DNA of 41,703 nucleotides from positions 1 through 41,703 of IMG/VR virus record IMGVR_UViG_3300042485_000654. One strand, 5' to 3'. The translations under genes were made by a program, and so were the position numbers. Origin of the DNA: a virus. Under the pieces are notes generated by a model. It was not told the DNA's origin, did no database searches, and was given only the letters and a program-made list of their open reading frames with translations. Shown piece after piece: positions 34,401-41,515 of the stretch (positions are counted from its first letter, which is position 1; every line of letters starts with the position of its first letter).

Positions 34401-36827
34401 GGACAGGGTGTATTTTACGTGACCAGCTTAGGCGATGCCGCAGCAACTTCACCAGATGGTATTACATGGACATTAAGAGATGGTTCTTATGGATCGTTTG
34501 ATATTACAGCTACATCTCAAAACACAAACACTGCATATGCAGAGACAGCAACATTAACAAGTGGTACATGGACAGATGCTATTTGGACAGGCACACAATT
34601 TGTAGCGGTAGGTTATAGCGGATCAGCTGGTCTAGTTGCAACTAGCGCAACCGGAGCATCATGGACCAATGCTACATTGCCTACGGTTAGTAGTGCATTT
34701 TCTTATTCCACTGTGGCTTACAACGGCTCAAATCAATATGTAGCGGTAATTGGTGGCTCCGGCGGCACTAGACACATTGCTACATCCCCAGATGCTGTAA
34801 CATGGACTGGTCAAATAGACGCAATCACAGCAGCTCGTTATTGGAAAGAAATAGTATATGGGGCGGGCAGATACATAGCGATGAGTGCTGAAACTGCCCA
34901 GGTGAATTACTCAACAAATGGCACCAGCTGGACCAATGCAGCAATTAGCGGTGGCTCGGCAGAAAACAGTGCTATTGCATATGGTGCAATTGGCGGGACA
35001 GATTATTTTGTTATAGTTTCTGGTTATGTATCAGGAAGCCAAACTGCTTCATACTCAACTAACGGTGGGGTATCGTGGACTTCGGGCAGTACACTGCCTA
35101 GTTCAGACTTCTGGGCAGACGTGGCATTTGGCAACGGCAGATTTGTTACAGTGGCAGGTGGTACAGGATCTACTTCGACCAAGGCAGCTTACTCAACAAA
35201 CGGTACTACATGGGCAGCGGCAACGCTTCCAGGCACAGCCACACGTTGGAACAAGATTGTCTACGGCGGTGGAGCATTTACTGCATTTGCCTACAACTCA
35301 AATAGAACTGCCTACTCAGTAGACGGTATTACCTGGGTTGAAGGCAATACACAAGCAGCCACAAGAAACTGGGACGCGGCAGCATACGGAAACACTAGAA
35401 ACGTTGTGTTAGCAACAGGTACAGCAATAGGTTCTTACAACGACTTTGCATTGAATACCAACTATCTAACCACTTCAAGTACAACTACCAAGTTGAATGT
35501 TAACGATAGAATTAGAGTCGTTAGCGATTCAGCCGGTTCAGAAGTCTTTGGCGGCCTACGAGCAGATACACCATATTATGTAACCAGTGTATTTGACTCA
35601 ACAAGATTTACAATTTCTACTTCGTTAGGCGGATCAAACGTTGTACTAAGTACTGGCAGCGGTTCTATGTTGATGTTATCTTCTAAGAGCTATACTGCAA
35701 GTGCATTAGGTAATTATAACGGTGTTCCAAATTGGGTAGTTTTAGGTGCAAACAGTCAAGGCGTACTAAACATTAGACAGGGTGCTAAAACAAGAGCCCG
35801 TGCATATGTATTAAGTGATGCACTGACTGAAATATGGATCCATGAACCAGGTTCAGGCTACATAGAAGCGCCTACTATGACTATTACTGATCCTAATAAC
35901 ACAGGTGCTGATGCAACAACCACAGTAAGAGTCGGCAACGGTGTAATTGCACAACCAACCTACAGCAACAGAGGAACTAACTATACCGCTGCTACTGCAT
36001 CGATCGTTGGAAATGGTTATGCAGACAACTATCAAGTAGGAACATTTATTGGATTTACCGGACTTACTGGAATTCCAGCATCTGGTTCTAACGTACAAAT
36101 TGCTGGGATTGACGATATCTGGTATAGACTAGTTAACGTAACTAATATTCTTAGCTTGGGCGATGGAACATATTCTGCAACATTACAGGTAAGTCCTCCG
36201 GTTGGTCCTGCAGAAGCACCAGAGCACTTAAGTTCTGGTATTATTCGACGCAGATATAGTCAAGTTCGTTTAACAGGACATGACTTCTTGGATATTGGTA
36301 CTGGTAATCAGGTCAACACCAACTATCCAGGATTACCTGTATCCGATCCGATTCCTGCATACGAAACAGTAGTAGGTGGCGGTGGTCGTGTATTCTACAC
36401 ATCAACTGACCAAGACGGTAATTTCCGAGTTGGTGGATTGTTTAACGTTGAACAATCAACCGGTGTTGCAACTCTAAATGCTGATGCATTTAACATTGCA
36501 GGATTGAATGAGTTGAGTTTGGGTTCTGTAGCACTTGGTGGTTCAGGCGCAACAATTACAGAATTCTCAACAGACCCATTCTTTACACAAGATTCGGACA
36601 GTATTATTCCAACACAACGAGCAATTAAGGCGTACATTACCAGCCAAATTGGTGGTGGTGGCTCTAGTTTGAACGTAAATACCCTAACAGCTGGTGTTAT
36701 ATACATAGCTGGTCAAACTATCGCTACAACTACAAATGTACAAATAAACATAAATACTAAGGTGAATTTCAAAGGTGGTATTGCTGGTAATGCCCTTGTG
36801 TTAAATTACTTTTTATTGAACAATTGA
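28485..36827 (+). CDS. Giant tail fibre/adhesin paralog, 2780 residues, expanded modules
   Basis: Same architecture as the 1846-residue neighbour, but larger. Eight CBM5/12-like repeats fill residues 1-445. The beta-helix region then contains four helical units of the type C-x-RDVGYIVDAL-x-YD-x-x-YGGN (near 577, 884, 1042 and 1257) where the paralog has one. The DPGWG/HAGGN segment near 1350-1400 follows, then twelve Asp-box motifs (about 1772-2286) versus six, and the shared C-terminal module from about 2588 (SQVRLTGHDFLDIG, DQDGNFRVG). Growth by internal duplication explains the size. No signal peptide. Probably a long trimeric receptor-binding fibre; enzymatic activity is uncertain. Confidence 0.75.
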   Translation: MAEFKLGRLRFVWKDQWTTGTTYYKDDIIAYGGKTFLCVAGHTAAADFYTDLDNIPTKWNQFSDGQDWKGDWTGTTLYKVNDIVKYGGYVYICNDGHTSQSTLELDQSKWDLFAESFDWKSSWATGVVYKVNDLVKYGGLVYLCNTAHTSAGTATLGLEADQSKWDLFSKGIDWKGAWATSTRYKVGDVVKYGGTTYVCNLYHTSQATAALGLEPDQAKWDYFNQGVEYKGNWTTATRYKINDIVKSGGGVYICIVSHTADAAFPTDYTGGKWNQFVEGVEFEGEWLSGTTYQPGDIVRYGGNSYISKTAHIAAGGFTPSTNTTDWDLFATGFRFAGAWNSGTTYKVGEIVRNQGYTYVATADGQNFQPPNASYWELLNQGIDWTGDWASLTSYVLGDAVKFGPNSYITVQAHTSTASGLDRPDNDITGTYWNLLTAGNEESVLTTTGDLVYYSGGGPTRLPVGDEGQVLTVENGLPAWNYFGQVAKVFYVAPHGINTPAPTYGLTIDKPWASVRYACEQITNGTEYPNAAYLLKQNRTFIQKEIVEWVNYQITYYTTTVPTPSSIWYNFTNDSISACQRDMGLIVDAITHDLTHTGNVKTLEATESYFSAGTLITAISDEEFQLIAAINYGLSLISSILANTAPAQNYQTLNGIGAGSRIKQIIDATYTAEATAYAQCESLLNIITAALAAGVDTGLPELDTPGYTINVKTGQFYEVLPIPVPANTAIVGDELRSTRISPEGSLIATNDKAKSVSTLQRLQSVTDEIIANTAITPTTGNTATQYTTLQKAGNTGSATAVSSVQANTAEIKDIVTNNTPNAYVRPTPTGGTGNAFTAGYLDAARLINANRAFLQSEVSAWINAQISGNIAPFVGFVYGGTQQTKCERDVGYIVDALVYDITYGGNLATEIAARSYYSLGSFVEPTIEKAPALAVQLRIKDIIDNIATGNTAGWTKTTGLTQDVSGTPGSAPAASAAQDRIQEIYNTIDTGTSPTTIAPDITWPAAALISARTALNTARTQIRSDAVAYVKKLYPTLSFDETLCSRDVGYMVDALGYDLMFGSNFLSIQSGLSYQRGLTSTALVLGSQLAATQAIIDFLSAATSKIVASGAVVLADNLWTDIINYVNTGTQPIIVGSNDPTEDLDRINGAKILQLNKEFLVAEADAYIADTFKATVSASDNGTDVLTCGSQTWMVAGDTVRFTGTVFGGVSLNTTYYVLSASLTATTFKISLTPGGTAVDLSTASGTMTVKWYYGSASCNNDVRNYVEAIAHDLVYTGNYKSVSAAQYYRNALTGSKLEDMFYVKNGTGLRNCTLTGLDGSSDGNTTGYQSALTTVPNEYGTLRPNAGAYVSLDPGWGPNDENVWVVNKSTYVQNVTTFGIGCVGQKIDGSLHAGGNDSIVSNDFTQVLSDGIGAWITNLGRAELVSVFSYYNYIGYLAENGGKIRATNGNNSYGTYGAVAEFIDISETPVLGNINNRNTDANVRSVLTDGTGVLLHEFGNAGSEYSQAIFTISGTGSGVATTANEFRDGGVFQVRLTDPGDSSGPGGVGYVTAQNLAQSGNTTQITLAASDNSSSAAYVGMSIYMIGGVGAGQYGYINTYNAGSKVATVYKESTGTPGWDHVVAGTPIEAALDLTSNYEITPRLAFSAPPFTKSTADMPSSQNWSDVAWGDGVGSYTAVSATGGAGSLATFNVSRRSGVYTVEINAPGVLYVAGNTLTILGTSLGGATPANDLTITVDTVSTVGGIIQSITPSGTAITPKFVALAGGTNSATTAAATSLDGITWSAMTMPSSAQWVAVAYGAVSGIGYYVAVARESASAAYSRDGVNWTLSSLGEVADWSDIAYGAGTFVAISESDSSQTFRAWSSNNGATWNTTTFASGAKAIAYGFSRFVVVEGNFSNSVAYSTNGATWTVTTLPSNDDSTESNWVDIAYGNGRYVAISDSSAMAAYSLNGATWYKSNLPGIYEWSSIGYGQGVFYVTSLGDAAATSPDGITWTLRDGSYGSFDITATSQNTNTAYAETATLTSGTWTDAIWTGTQFVAVGYSGSAGLVATSATGASWTNATLPTVSSAFSYSTVAYNGSNQYVAVIGGSGGTRHIATSPDAVTWTGQIDAITAARYWKEIVYGAGRYIAMSAETAQVNYSTNGTSWTNAAISGGSAENSAIAYGAIGGTDYFVIVSGYVSGSQTASYSTNGGVSWTSGSTLPSSDFWADVAFGNGRFVTVAGGTGSTSTKAAYSTNGTTWAAATLPGTATRWNKIVYGGGAFTAFAYNSNRTAYSVDGITWVEGNTQAATRNWDAAAYGNTRNVVLATGTAIGSYNDFALNTNYLTTSSTTTKLNVNDRIRVVSDSAGSEVFGGLRADTPYYVTSVFDSTRFTISTSLGGSNVVLSTGSGSMLMLSSKSYTASALGNYNGVPNWVVLGANSQGVLNIRQGAKTRARAYVLSDALTEIWIHEPGSGYIEAPTMTITDPNNTGADATTTVRVGNGVIAQPTYSNRGTNYTAATASIVGNGYADNYQVGTFIGFTGLTGIPASGSNVQIAGIDDIWYRLVNVTNILSLGDGTYSATLQVSPPVGPAEAPEHLSSGIIRRRYSQVRLTGHDFLDIGTGNQVNTNYPGLPVSDPIPAYETVVGGGGRVFYTSTDQDGNFRVGGLFNVEQSTGVATLNADAFNIAGLNELSLGSVALGGSGATITEFSTDPFFTQDSDSIIPTQRAIKAYITSQIGGGGSSLNVNTLTAGVIYIAGQTIATTTNVQININTKVNFKGGIAGNALVLNYFLLNN
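36749..36756 (+). promoter_or_regulatory. Possible late promoter box CATAAATA inside the giant gene's end
   Basis: CATAAATA within coding sequence, predicted start near 36762, 79 bases before ATG 36841. It may be chance, since it encodes part of an Asn/Ile-rich stretch. Confidence 0.3.
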
Positions 36828-36840
36828 TGGAGATTCAACA

Positions 36841-37161
36841 ATGGCAACAGGATTATTAGGTCAAGCGGCATTAGCCGCAGCAACAAATACAACGCTGTAC
36901 ACAGTACCGGCTGGTACATTTACGGTATTGGGTCTTAGCCTCTGTAATAGAGGTAATACTACAGTATCAGTTAGAGTAGCATTGGCCACAGCAGGAACAC
37001 CAACTAACGCAGAATGGGTCGAATACGATGCACAAATCAGCCCAAACGGTGTATTAGAAAGAACTGGTATTATGATGAACGCAAACAAATTGCTTGTAGT
37101 TTACGCCAGCAACGCTAACGTATCAGCCAGTGCCTTTGGCATTGAAACTTCAACAACATAA
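36841..37161 (+). CDS. Small beta-rich virion protein, likely paralog of 22167-22499
   Basis: A 106-residue protein with an Ala-rich start (LLGQAALAAAT), then TLYTVPAGTFTVLGLSLCNRG, VSVRVALATAG and NKLLVVYASN strands. The strand order matches the product of 22167. It starts 13 bases after the giant fibre stop with a GGAGAT ribosome site. Its position just after a giant fibre gene, and the relative's position just before the other, suggest a role tied to fibre assembly or attachment. Confidence 0.55.
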   Translation: MATGLLGQAALAAATNTTLYTVPAGTFTVLGLSLCNRGNTTVSVRVALATAGTPTNAEWVEYDAQISPNGVLERTGIMMNANKLLVVYASNANVSASAFGIETSTT

Positions 37162-37180
37162 TATTAGGAGATAATATAAA

Positions 37181-37507
37181 ATGGGACGATCAGTATCATC
37201 CTTTGGGGCAGACGCAGTAGTTAACAGAACGTTAACCACTTCAACAACAGTTAATGCTGGGGAAAGAATTTTTGCAAATTCAACATCAGCAGCATTTACA
37301 ATTACACTACCATCTGCGCCCAATGACGGAGACACAATTCAAATTATTGACGTAGCAGGTATTTTTGCTACTAACAATGTTACAATTGCAAGAAACGGAT
37401 TAAAAATTCAAAACTTAACAGAAGATCTAGTATTGAATTTGAACAATGCAGCAATTACCATGATATATTCCGGCGCAACATTTGGCTGGGTATTCATTGG
37501 ACCATAA
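37181..37507 (+). CDS. Small beta-helical virion protein
   Basis: A 108-residue protein with strands ITLPSAPNDGDTIQIIDVAG, NNVTIARNGLKI and a C-terminal IYSGATFGWVFIG. This repeat is familiar from phage fibre and neck-whisker proteins, where it caps or links beta-helical shafts (from memory). It has a good ribosome site (TTAGGAGATA). It directly precedes the cysteine-rich triad, and its own sequence has no cysteine, in sharp contrast to them. Confidence 0.6.
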   Translation: MGRSVSSFGADAVVNRTLTTSTTVNAGERIFANSTSAAFTITLPSAPNDGDTIQIIDVAGIFATNNVTIARNGLKIQNLTEDLVLNLNNAAITMIYSGATFGWVFIGP

Positions 37508-37519
37508 TCGGAAATAAAA

Positions 37520-38545
37520 ATGGCAAAACTATCTGACCTATTATCTACTAGAGAGATTGCAGCCAACCAGACTAATCTGGAAAAGGGCAAGGTCTGGGTT
37601 GTTAGTCCTACTACAATGTACACTTGTATAAGAAGTGATCATTTGTGGTGTTGGACATCTCCGGGTTGTGGAACACTTACTGTTGAAATGTGGGGAGCTG
37701 CTGGCAGCGGTTCCCGTATGTGTTGTTGCGGCTTTGGACTACCTGGAAATGCGCCTGGCTATACCAAAAAAACTCTAGCTGTATTTTGCGGATCAAACAT
37801 TTGTGGCTGTCCAGGCATGGCCTGCAATGCGCATGATCTTTGCTTCTCAGGATGTAGTCTACCCACATATGTGCAGTGGAAACAGGCTCGAGACCTATGC
37901 GGATACACCAGCGGTTGCATGTGCGCTCAAGGTGGTCGAGCAGGTACTGCAATTTGTTCAACATCTACAGGACCATATTGCTGTTTTAGAGCAGCAGGTT
38001 TCTGCGCAACACAATTGGGTACATCACAATGCGGAATTATTTGTAATCATTGTTCAGGAGGATTCCTTGGCTGTGGCTACGGCGGCGACGTTAACTGCTG
38101 CGGATGTATTTCCTGCATGTTATACTGGTGCGGTGATACCGGACTTGGAAGACCTTGTTGGTCGCATCAATTCATAGCCACCGCTGCTAACGTTTACTCG
38201 GAGCAAGGCGGTATTGTTGCATCTATGGCTGAAGAAGATCCAGAATACACAGATTGGAGCGGTTCGGGATTCCACTCTCATGCGCATACCATGAATGGTA
38301 TGACTCGCTCACCAGTTGGCGGTATTCCTTGGACAACATGTTATTCTGGAAACCAAGGTTGCGGATGTTATGAAATGTTCGGTTGTATGCCTTTCATGCC
38401 ATACGGAGTTGCTGGTGCACCTCCTTATCCATGTCCAGGCGTTCGTGATCACGGTAAACGTGGCGGCCACGGTGCAATTAGATTAACATATAGAGGTTCT
38501 GGATCAATGAATCAGAACTGCGCGATCCTAGGAGGAAGATACTAA
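37520..38545 (+). CDS. Cysteine-rich glycine-rich adhesin-like protein 1
   Basis: A 341-residue protein with about 35 Cys (roughly 10%) and abundant Gly. An N-terminal helix (NLEKGKVWVVSP) leads into VEMWGAAGSGSRMCCCG, the WGAAGSG strand seen in phage glycine-rich tail adhesins. A Cys/Gly-dense core follows (CMCAQGGRAG near 134, CGYGGDVNCCGC near 180), and the end (GVRDHGKRGGHGAIRLTY) closes like glycine-rich fibre-tip domains. It is the first of three tandem paralogs, 12 bases after a small fibre protein. The Cys pairs could form disulfides after release or bind metal. Receptor binding is inferred. Confidence 0.7.
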   Translation: MAKLSDLLSTREIAANQTNLEKGKVWVVSPTTMYTCIRSDHLWCWTSPGCGTLTVEMWGAAGSGSRMCCCGFGLPGNAPGYTKKTLAVFCGSNICGCPGMACNAHDLCFSGCSLPTYVQWKQARDLCGYTSGCMCAQGGRAGTAICSTSTGPYCCFRAAGFCATQLGTSQCGIICNHCSGGFLGCGYGGDVNCCGCISCMLYWCGDTGLGRPCWSHQFIATAANVYSEQGGIVASMAEEDPEYTDWSGSGFHSHAHTMNGMTRSPVGGIPWTTCYSGNQGCGCYEMFGCMPFMPYGVAGAPPYPCPGVRDHGKRGGHGAIRLTYRGSGSMNQNCAILGGRY

Positions 38546-38546
38546 A

Positions 38547-39785
38547 ATGGCGTTACTCACACAATTATTAGGTAATCGCGAGCAGGCCTTTGAAGACAAT
38601 CTTGAAAAAGGTAGAATTTGGGTCTATACAGATGGCAACATGTACTCCTCATTCTGTAATGGTTTCTGTTGGCGTTCGCCTGGCACAGGCTGCGTCATTA
38701 TCGAAGCCTGGGGTGCTGCTGGTTCAGGAGCACAGATGTGCTGCTGCGGAGCAGGCTTACCAGGAAACGCACCAGCATACACAAAAAAATGCCTATGCGT
38801 AAATTCAAGCAACTATGTATGCGGATACATTGGACGTTCATGCAACAACTCTTCAGCATTGTGCTTTAGAGGATGTTCGGAAGCCAGCTGTATTTGCTGG
38901 TACGGATGTTCACCAAAAGCTCTATACGAAGGCGGATACTATCCAGGCGATAGCGACAGCTACAAAGGCAACAATCCATGGGGTTGGGGCAGCGAAGGTG
39001 GCGATCCGATGAGCTCAAATGTAGGCAATGTAAACTTTCAAAATGGCATGCATCAAGGACTTGCTGGCGGTAGCCAATGTACACTCGGTACAATACCTGG
39101 CTGCTGTGGTTGGAGTCAATGTCGTGCAGCAGGCGCAACTAACGGTTGCCTATGCGCTCAAGGTGGTAAAGGCGGTATATCGTTCTGTATGGATACAAAG
39201 TCGCCGTATAGCTGTTTCAGAACAGGCTATTTCTGCGGAACAGGCCTGGGCCCTGCACACAACATGTGCGATACGGGTAATAGTGCCTGCGGTATGATCT
39301 GCAACGTTTGTCAAGACGGTTCAGGCCTAGGGTGGATTGCCTGCGGCTATGGCGGAGATGTTAACTGCTGTGGTGGTTGGTCATGTACATCATTCCAAGC
39401 ATGTCTACAGACATGTCCATGTATGTATCAATACCATGTGCCAGTTGCAGCGGGTGTTTTCAATGAAGAAGGCGGCGTGTTTACATATACCTCATACAGT
39501 GATGACTCTCCAATGGGCGGATGGAGCGGAAGTGCTTCGTTTGCACACATAAACGGTCTAACTACTATGAGTAGAGATCCTCAGCACAACGGTTATTTTA
39601 CTTGCTGGAATAACCAAAGAAGCTGCGGCTGTTATGAAATGCAAGGCTGTATGAATTATATGCCATACGGTGTTCCAGGAGCTGCACCTCATCCATGTCC
39701 AGGCGTTCGTGATCATGCGATGCGTGGCGGTATGGGAGCAGTACGAATTAAATACATACCAGCAACAGGAGGCACAGCGTACTAA
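38547..39785 (+). CDS. Cysteine-rich glycine-rich adhesin-like protein 2
   Basis: A 412-residue paralog with about 40 Cys. It shares NLEKGRIWVY, the EAWGAAGSGAQMCCCG block, CLCAQGGKGG, CGYGGDVNCCGG, and a C-terminal CGCYEMQGCM and GVRDHAMRGGMGAVRIKY. It differs by an insertion of about 60 residues (near 130-190; Gly/Asn/Trp-rich, containing NPWGWGSEGG) that is absent from the other two. Such variation in the middle of an otherwise conserved scaffold fits a changing receptor-contact loop. It starts 1 base after the previous stop (TAAAATG), so it is co-translated with it. Confidence 0.7.
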   Translation: MALLTQLLGNREQAFEDNLEKGRIWVYTDGNMYSSFCNGFCWRSPGTGCVIIEAWGAAGSGAQMCCCGAGLPGNAPAYTKKCLCVNSSNYVCGYIGRSCNNSSALCFRGCSEASCICWYGCSPKALYEGGYYPGDSDSYKGNNPWGWGSEGGDPMSSNVGNVNFQNGMHQGLAGGSQCTLGTIPGCCGWSQCRAAGATNGCLCAQGGKGGISFCMDTKSPYSCFRTGYFCGTGLGPAHNMCDTGNSACGMICNVCQDGSGLGWIACGYGGDVNCCGGWSCTSFQACLQTCPCMYQYHVPVAAGVFNEEGGVFTYTSYSDDSPMGGWSGSASFAHINGLTTMSRDPQHNGYFTCWNNQRSCGCYEMQGCMNYMPYGVPGAAPHPCPGVRDHAMRGGMGAVRIKYIPATGGTAY

Positions 39786-39786
39786 C

Positions 39787-40782
39787 ATGGCAAATTTAAA
39801 AACATTAGTAGAAGCCAAACTAGATCAAATTGAGTGGGATGAAAAAAATCTTGACAAGGGTCAGGTTTGGGCTTTCAGTCCAGGAACAGAGTACACAAAC
39901 TTTGTCAACGGATTTTGCTGGACAGCATGTGCAACTGGAAAAGTAATTTTAGATGCATGGGGCTCAGGCGGAAGCGGCGGCAGAATGTGCTGTTGTGGAC
40001 ACGGTGTTCCTGGTAATCCGGGCGCCTGGTCGCGTAAGTGCATCTGTGTAGTAGCAGGTTGTGTGATCTGCGGATACATTGGTAAGAGCTGTAATAACGC
40101 TAGTGATCTATGTTTCCGCGGTTGCTCCGAAGCCACATGTCTATGCTGGTTTGGTCGTAATCCTACAACAGGTGCTGCCATAAACGGCTGTATCTGTGCG
40201 CAAGGCGGACGTGGGGGTACAACCTACTGTAATCCATCAGGAACAATTTTCTGCTGTTTTGTACAAGGCAACTTCTGCAACACAAACTATTCAAACGGTA
40301 CCTGTGGAATTATTTGTAATTATGGTTCAGGAACTGGTTCGTGTTGTGCGCAAGCCTATGGCGGCGACATCAACAAGAACGGTGGCTTCAGCTGCGTTAC
40401 GTTCTGGACCTGTTATTCAAACTGCCCATGTTCTACACAGTACCACACTGCAATTCCTCCAGGAATGTTTGCCTGTGAAGGCGGAGTAGTAACAACAGGT
40501 ACAGAATCTGACAACGGATTTAGTGAATGGTCAGGTCAGGGATTCCATCAATTCAGCCAGGGTATTAATGCTCTAAGCAGAAGTCCTGCAAGAGGAATGC
40601 CGTGGACTGCTTGCTATTCAGCTCACACAAGAAGCTGCGGATGCTATGACGTCCAAGGTTGTATGCCATTCTATCCACCAGCAGTTGGCGGCATGCCAGC
40701 TACACCTTGCGGAGATGTTAGAAGTAACGGTTTCCGTGGTGGATTAGGTTTGGTTAGAATTAATTTTATTGCTAAGGATTAA
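39787..40782 (+). CDS. Cysteine-rich glycine-rich adhesin-like protein 3
   Basis: A 331-residue paralog with about 34 Cys. The ATG at 39787, one base after the previous stop, is preferred to an in-frame ATG at 39670 inside the preceding gene, because it aligns the N terminus (NLDKGQVWAFSP) with the other two. The core has LDAWGSGGSGGRMCCCG, CICAQGGRGG and a AYGGDINKNGG block in which the NCC pair of the paralogs is lost. The end (RGGLGLVRINF) matches the family. The loss of some cysteines while most keep their spacing suggests defined pairs. Confidence 0.7.
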   Translation: MANLKTLVEAKLDQIEWDEKNLDKGQVWAFSPGTEYTNFVNGFCWTACATGKVILDAWGSGGSGGRMCCCGHGVPGNPGAWSRKCICVVAGCVICGYIGKSCNNASDLCFRGCSEATCLCWFGRNPTTGAAINGCICAQGGRGGTTYCNPSGTIFCCFVQGNFCNTNYSNGTCGIICNYGSGTGSCCAQAYGGDINKNGGFSCVTFWTCYSNCPCSTQYHTAIPPGMFACEGGVVTTGTESDNGFSEWSGQGFHQFSQGINALSRSPARGMPWTACYSAHTRSCGCYDVQGCMPFYPPAVGGMPATPCGDVRSNGFRGGLGLVRINFIAKD

Positions 40783-40785
40783 AAA

Positions 40786-41430
40786 ATGAGAAAAGCGTTT
40801 ACTACAATACTGCCCGATGAGCCGTATAAAATAACTACAAAAAGTAATATTACTGTAGATTGTATATATACTGGCAAACGATACCTTTTAGTTAGGATGA
40901 ACAACGACGGCAGCATGTTCTGTTTGGAAAGACAGGAAGAAACTCTAGAAGCTCTTGACATGTTTAAGTTAACAGATGCTCAACTAGCAGGAGAAGGACA
41001 CTATCAAGTTGTGTTAGATGCTGAAGTTAATACTTGGGAAGCAGCACACCTAACACACGACTATGAGCATTCTGCTGTCCCTGATCCAACATTCACTCTG
41101 CCAACTGGCGAAACATGGACCTATCACTATGATGACTTTCATGGTGCATTGGCGCAGCCGTTCTATGTCAACGACATGCAACACGACCGTGCAACCAATA
41201 CTTGGATTCGTCCAAGATATCGTGTACATGCATTAACAGCTGAAGCATTTTGGGCCGGCGTTCAAGATCAGTTGAAAACTTTTGAAACAGCAGCAGCTTC
41301 AACAGCATACCTTCCAGAACAGTTGGTAAAAATTAAGGCTCACAGAGATTGGTTAAAATCTGCACCTACTAGGTATGCAGGTGTTGATCATTGGAAAATT
41401 CCTTATCCTTCAGAAATTCCATCAGTTTAA
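40786..41430 (+). CDS. Accessory protein after the adhesin cluster, function unknown
   Basis: A 214-residue protein with LPTGETWTYHYDDFHGALAQ near residue 104 and a helical C terminus (EQLVKIKAHRDWL). It contains only two Cys, so it is unrelated to the triad before it. It starts 3 bases after that triad and is the last gene before a strong terminator, so it ends the late fibre operon. A fibre-assembly or attachment factor would fit this place, as with T4 gp38/gp57, but no specific motif supports it. Confidence 0.55.
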   Translation: MRKAFTTILPDEPYKITTKSNITVDCIYTGKRYLLVRMNNDGSMFCLERQEETLEALDMFKLTDAQLAGEGHYQVVLDAEVNTWEAAHLTHDYEHSAVPDPTFTLPTGETWTYHYDDFHGALAQPFYVNDMQHDRATNTWIRPRYRVHALTAEAFWAGVQDQLKTFETAAASTAYLPEQLVKIKAHRDWLKSAPTRYAGVDHWKIPYPSEIPSV

Positions 41431-41451
41431 TTTAATTTAAAGCCAAGAAAG

Positions 41452-41506
41452 GCCTTGCACTTATATCCTTAAGGATATATAATCAGAGTGCAAGGCTTAT
41501 TTTTTT
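41452..41506 (+). terminator. Nested hairpin terminator
   Basis: GCCTTGCACT (41452-41461) pairs with AGTGCAAGGC (41487-41496), 10 bp, enclosing a perfect 18-base palindrome TATATCCTTAAGGATATA (41462-41479). TTAT and six T (41501-41506) follow. It closes the long late operon. Confidence 0.75.
41455..41483 (+). promoter_or_regulatory. sigma70-like promoter embedded in the terminator hairpin
   Basis: TTGCAC (41455-41460) as a -35 and a perfect TATAAT (41478-41483) as -10, separated by 17 bases; predicted start near 41490, 26 bases before ATG 41516. It does not look like a late promoter. The 18-base palindrome fills the spacer and runs two bases into the -10 box. Confidence 0.6.
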
Positions 41507-41515
41507 GGAGTTTAA

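Noticed and set aside
39670-39786. Upstream start for the third cysteine-rich protein
   Set aside because: It would overlap the preceding gene by 116 bases and adds sequence absent from both paralogs.
37803-40489. Several open frames overlapping the cysteine-rich genes in other frames and on the other strand
   Set aside because: TGC/TGT-rich DNA lacks stops in shifted frames; the chosen frames are supported by three-way paralogy, the shadows are not.
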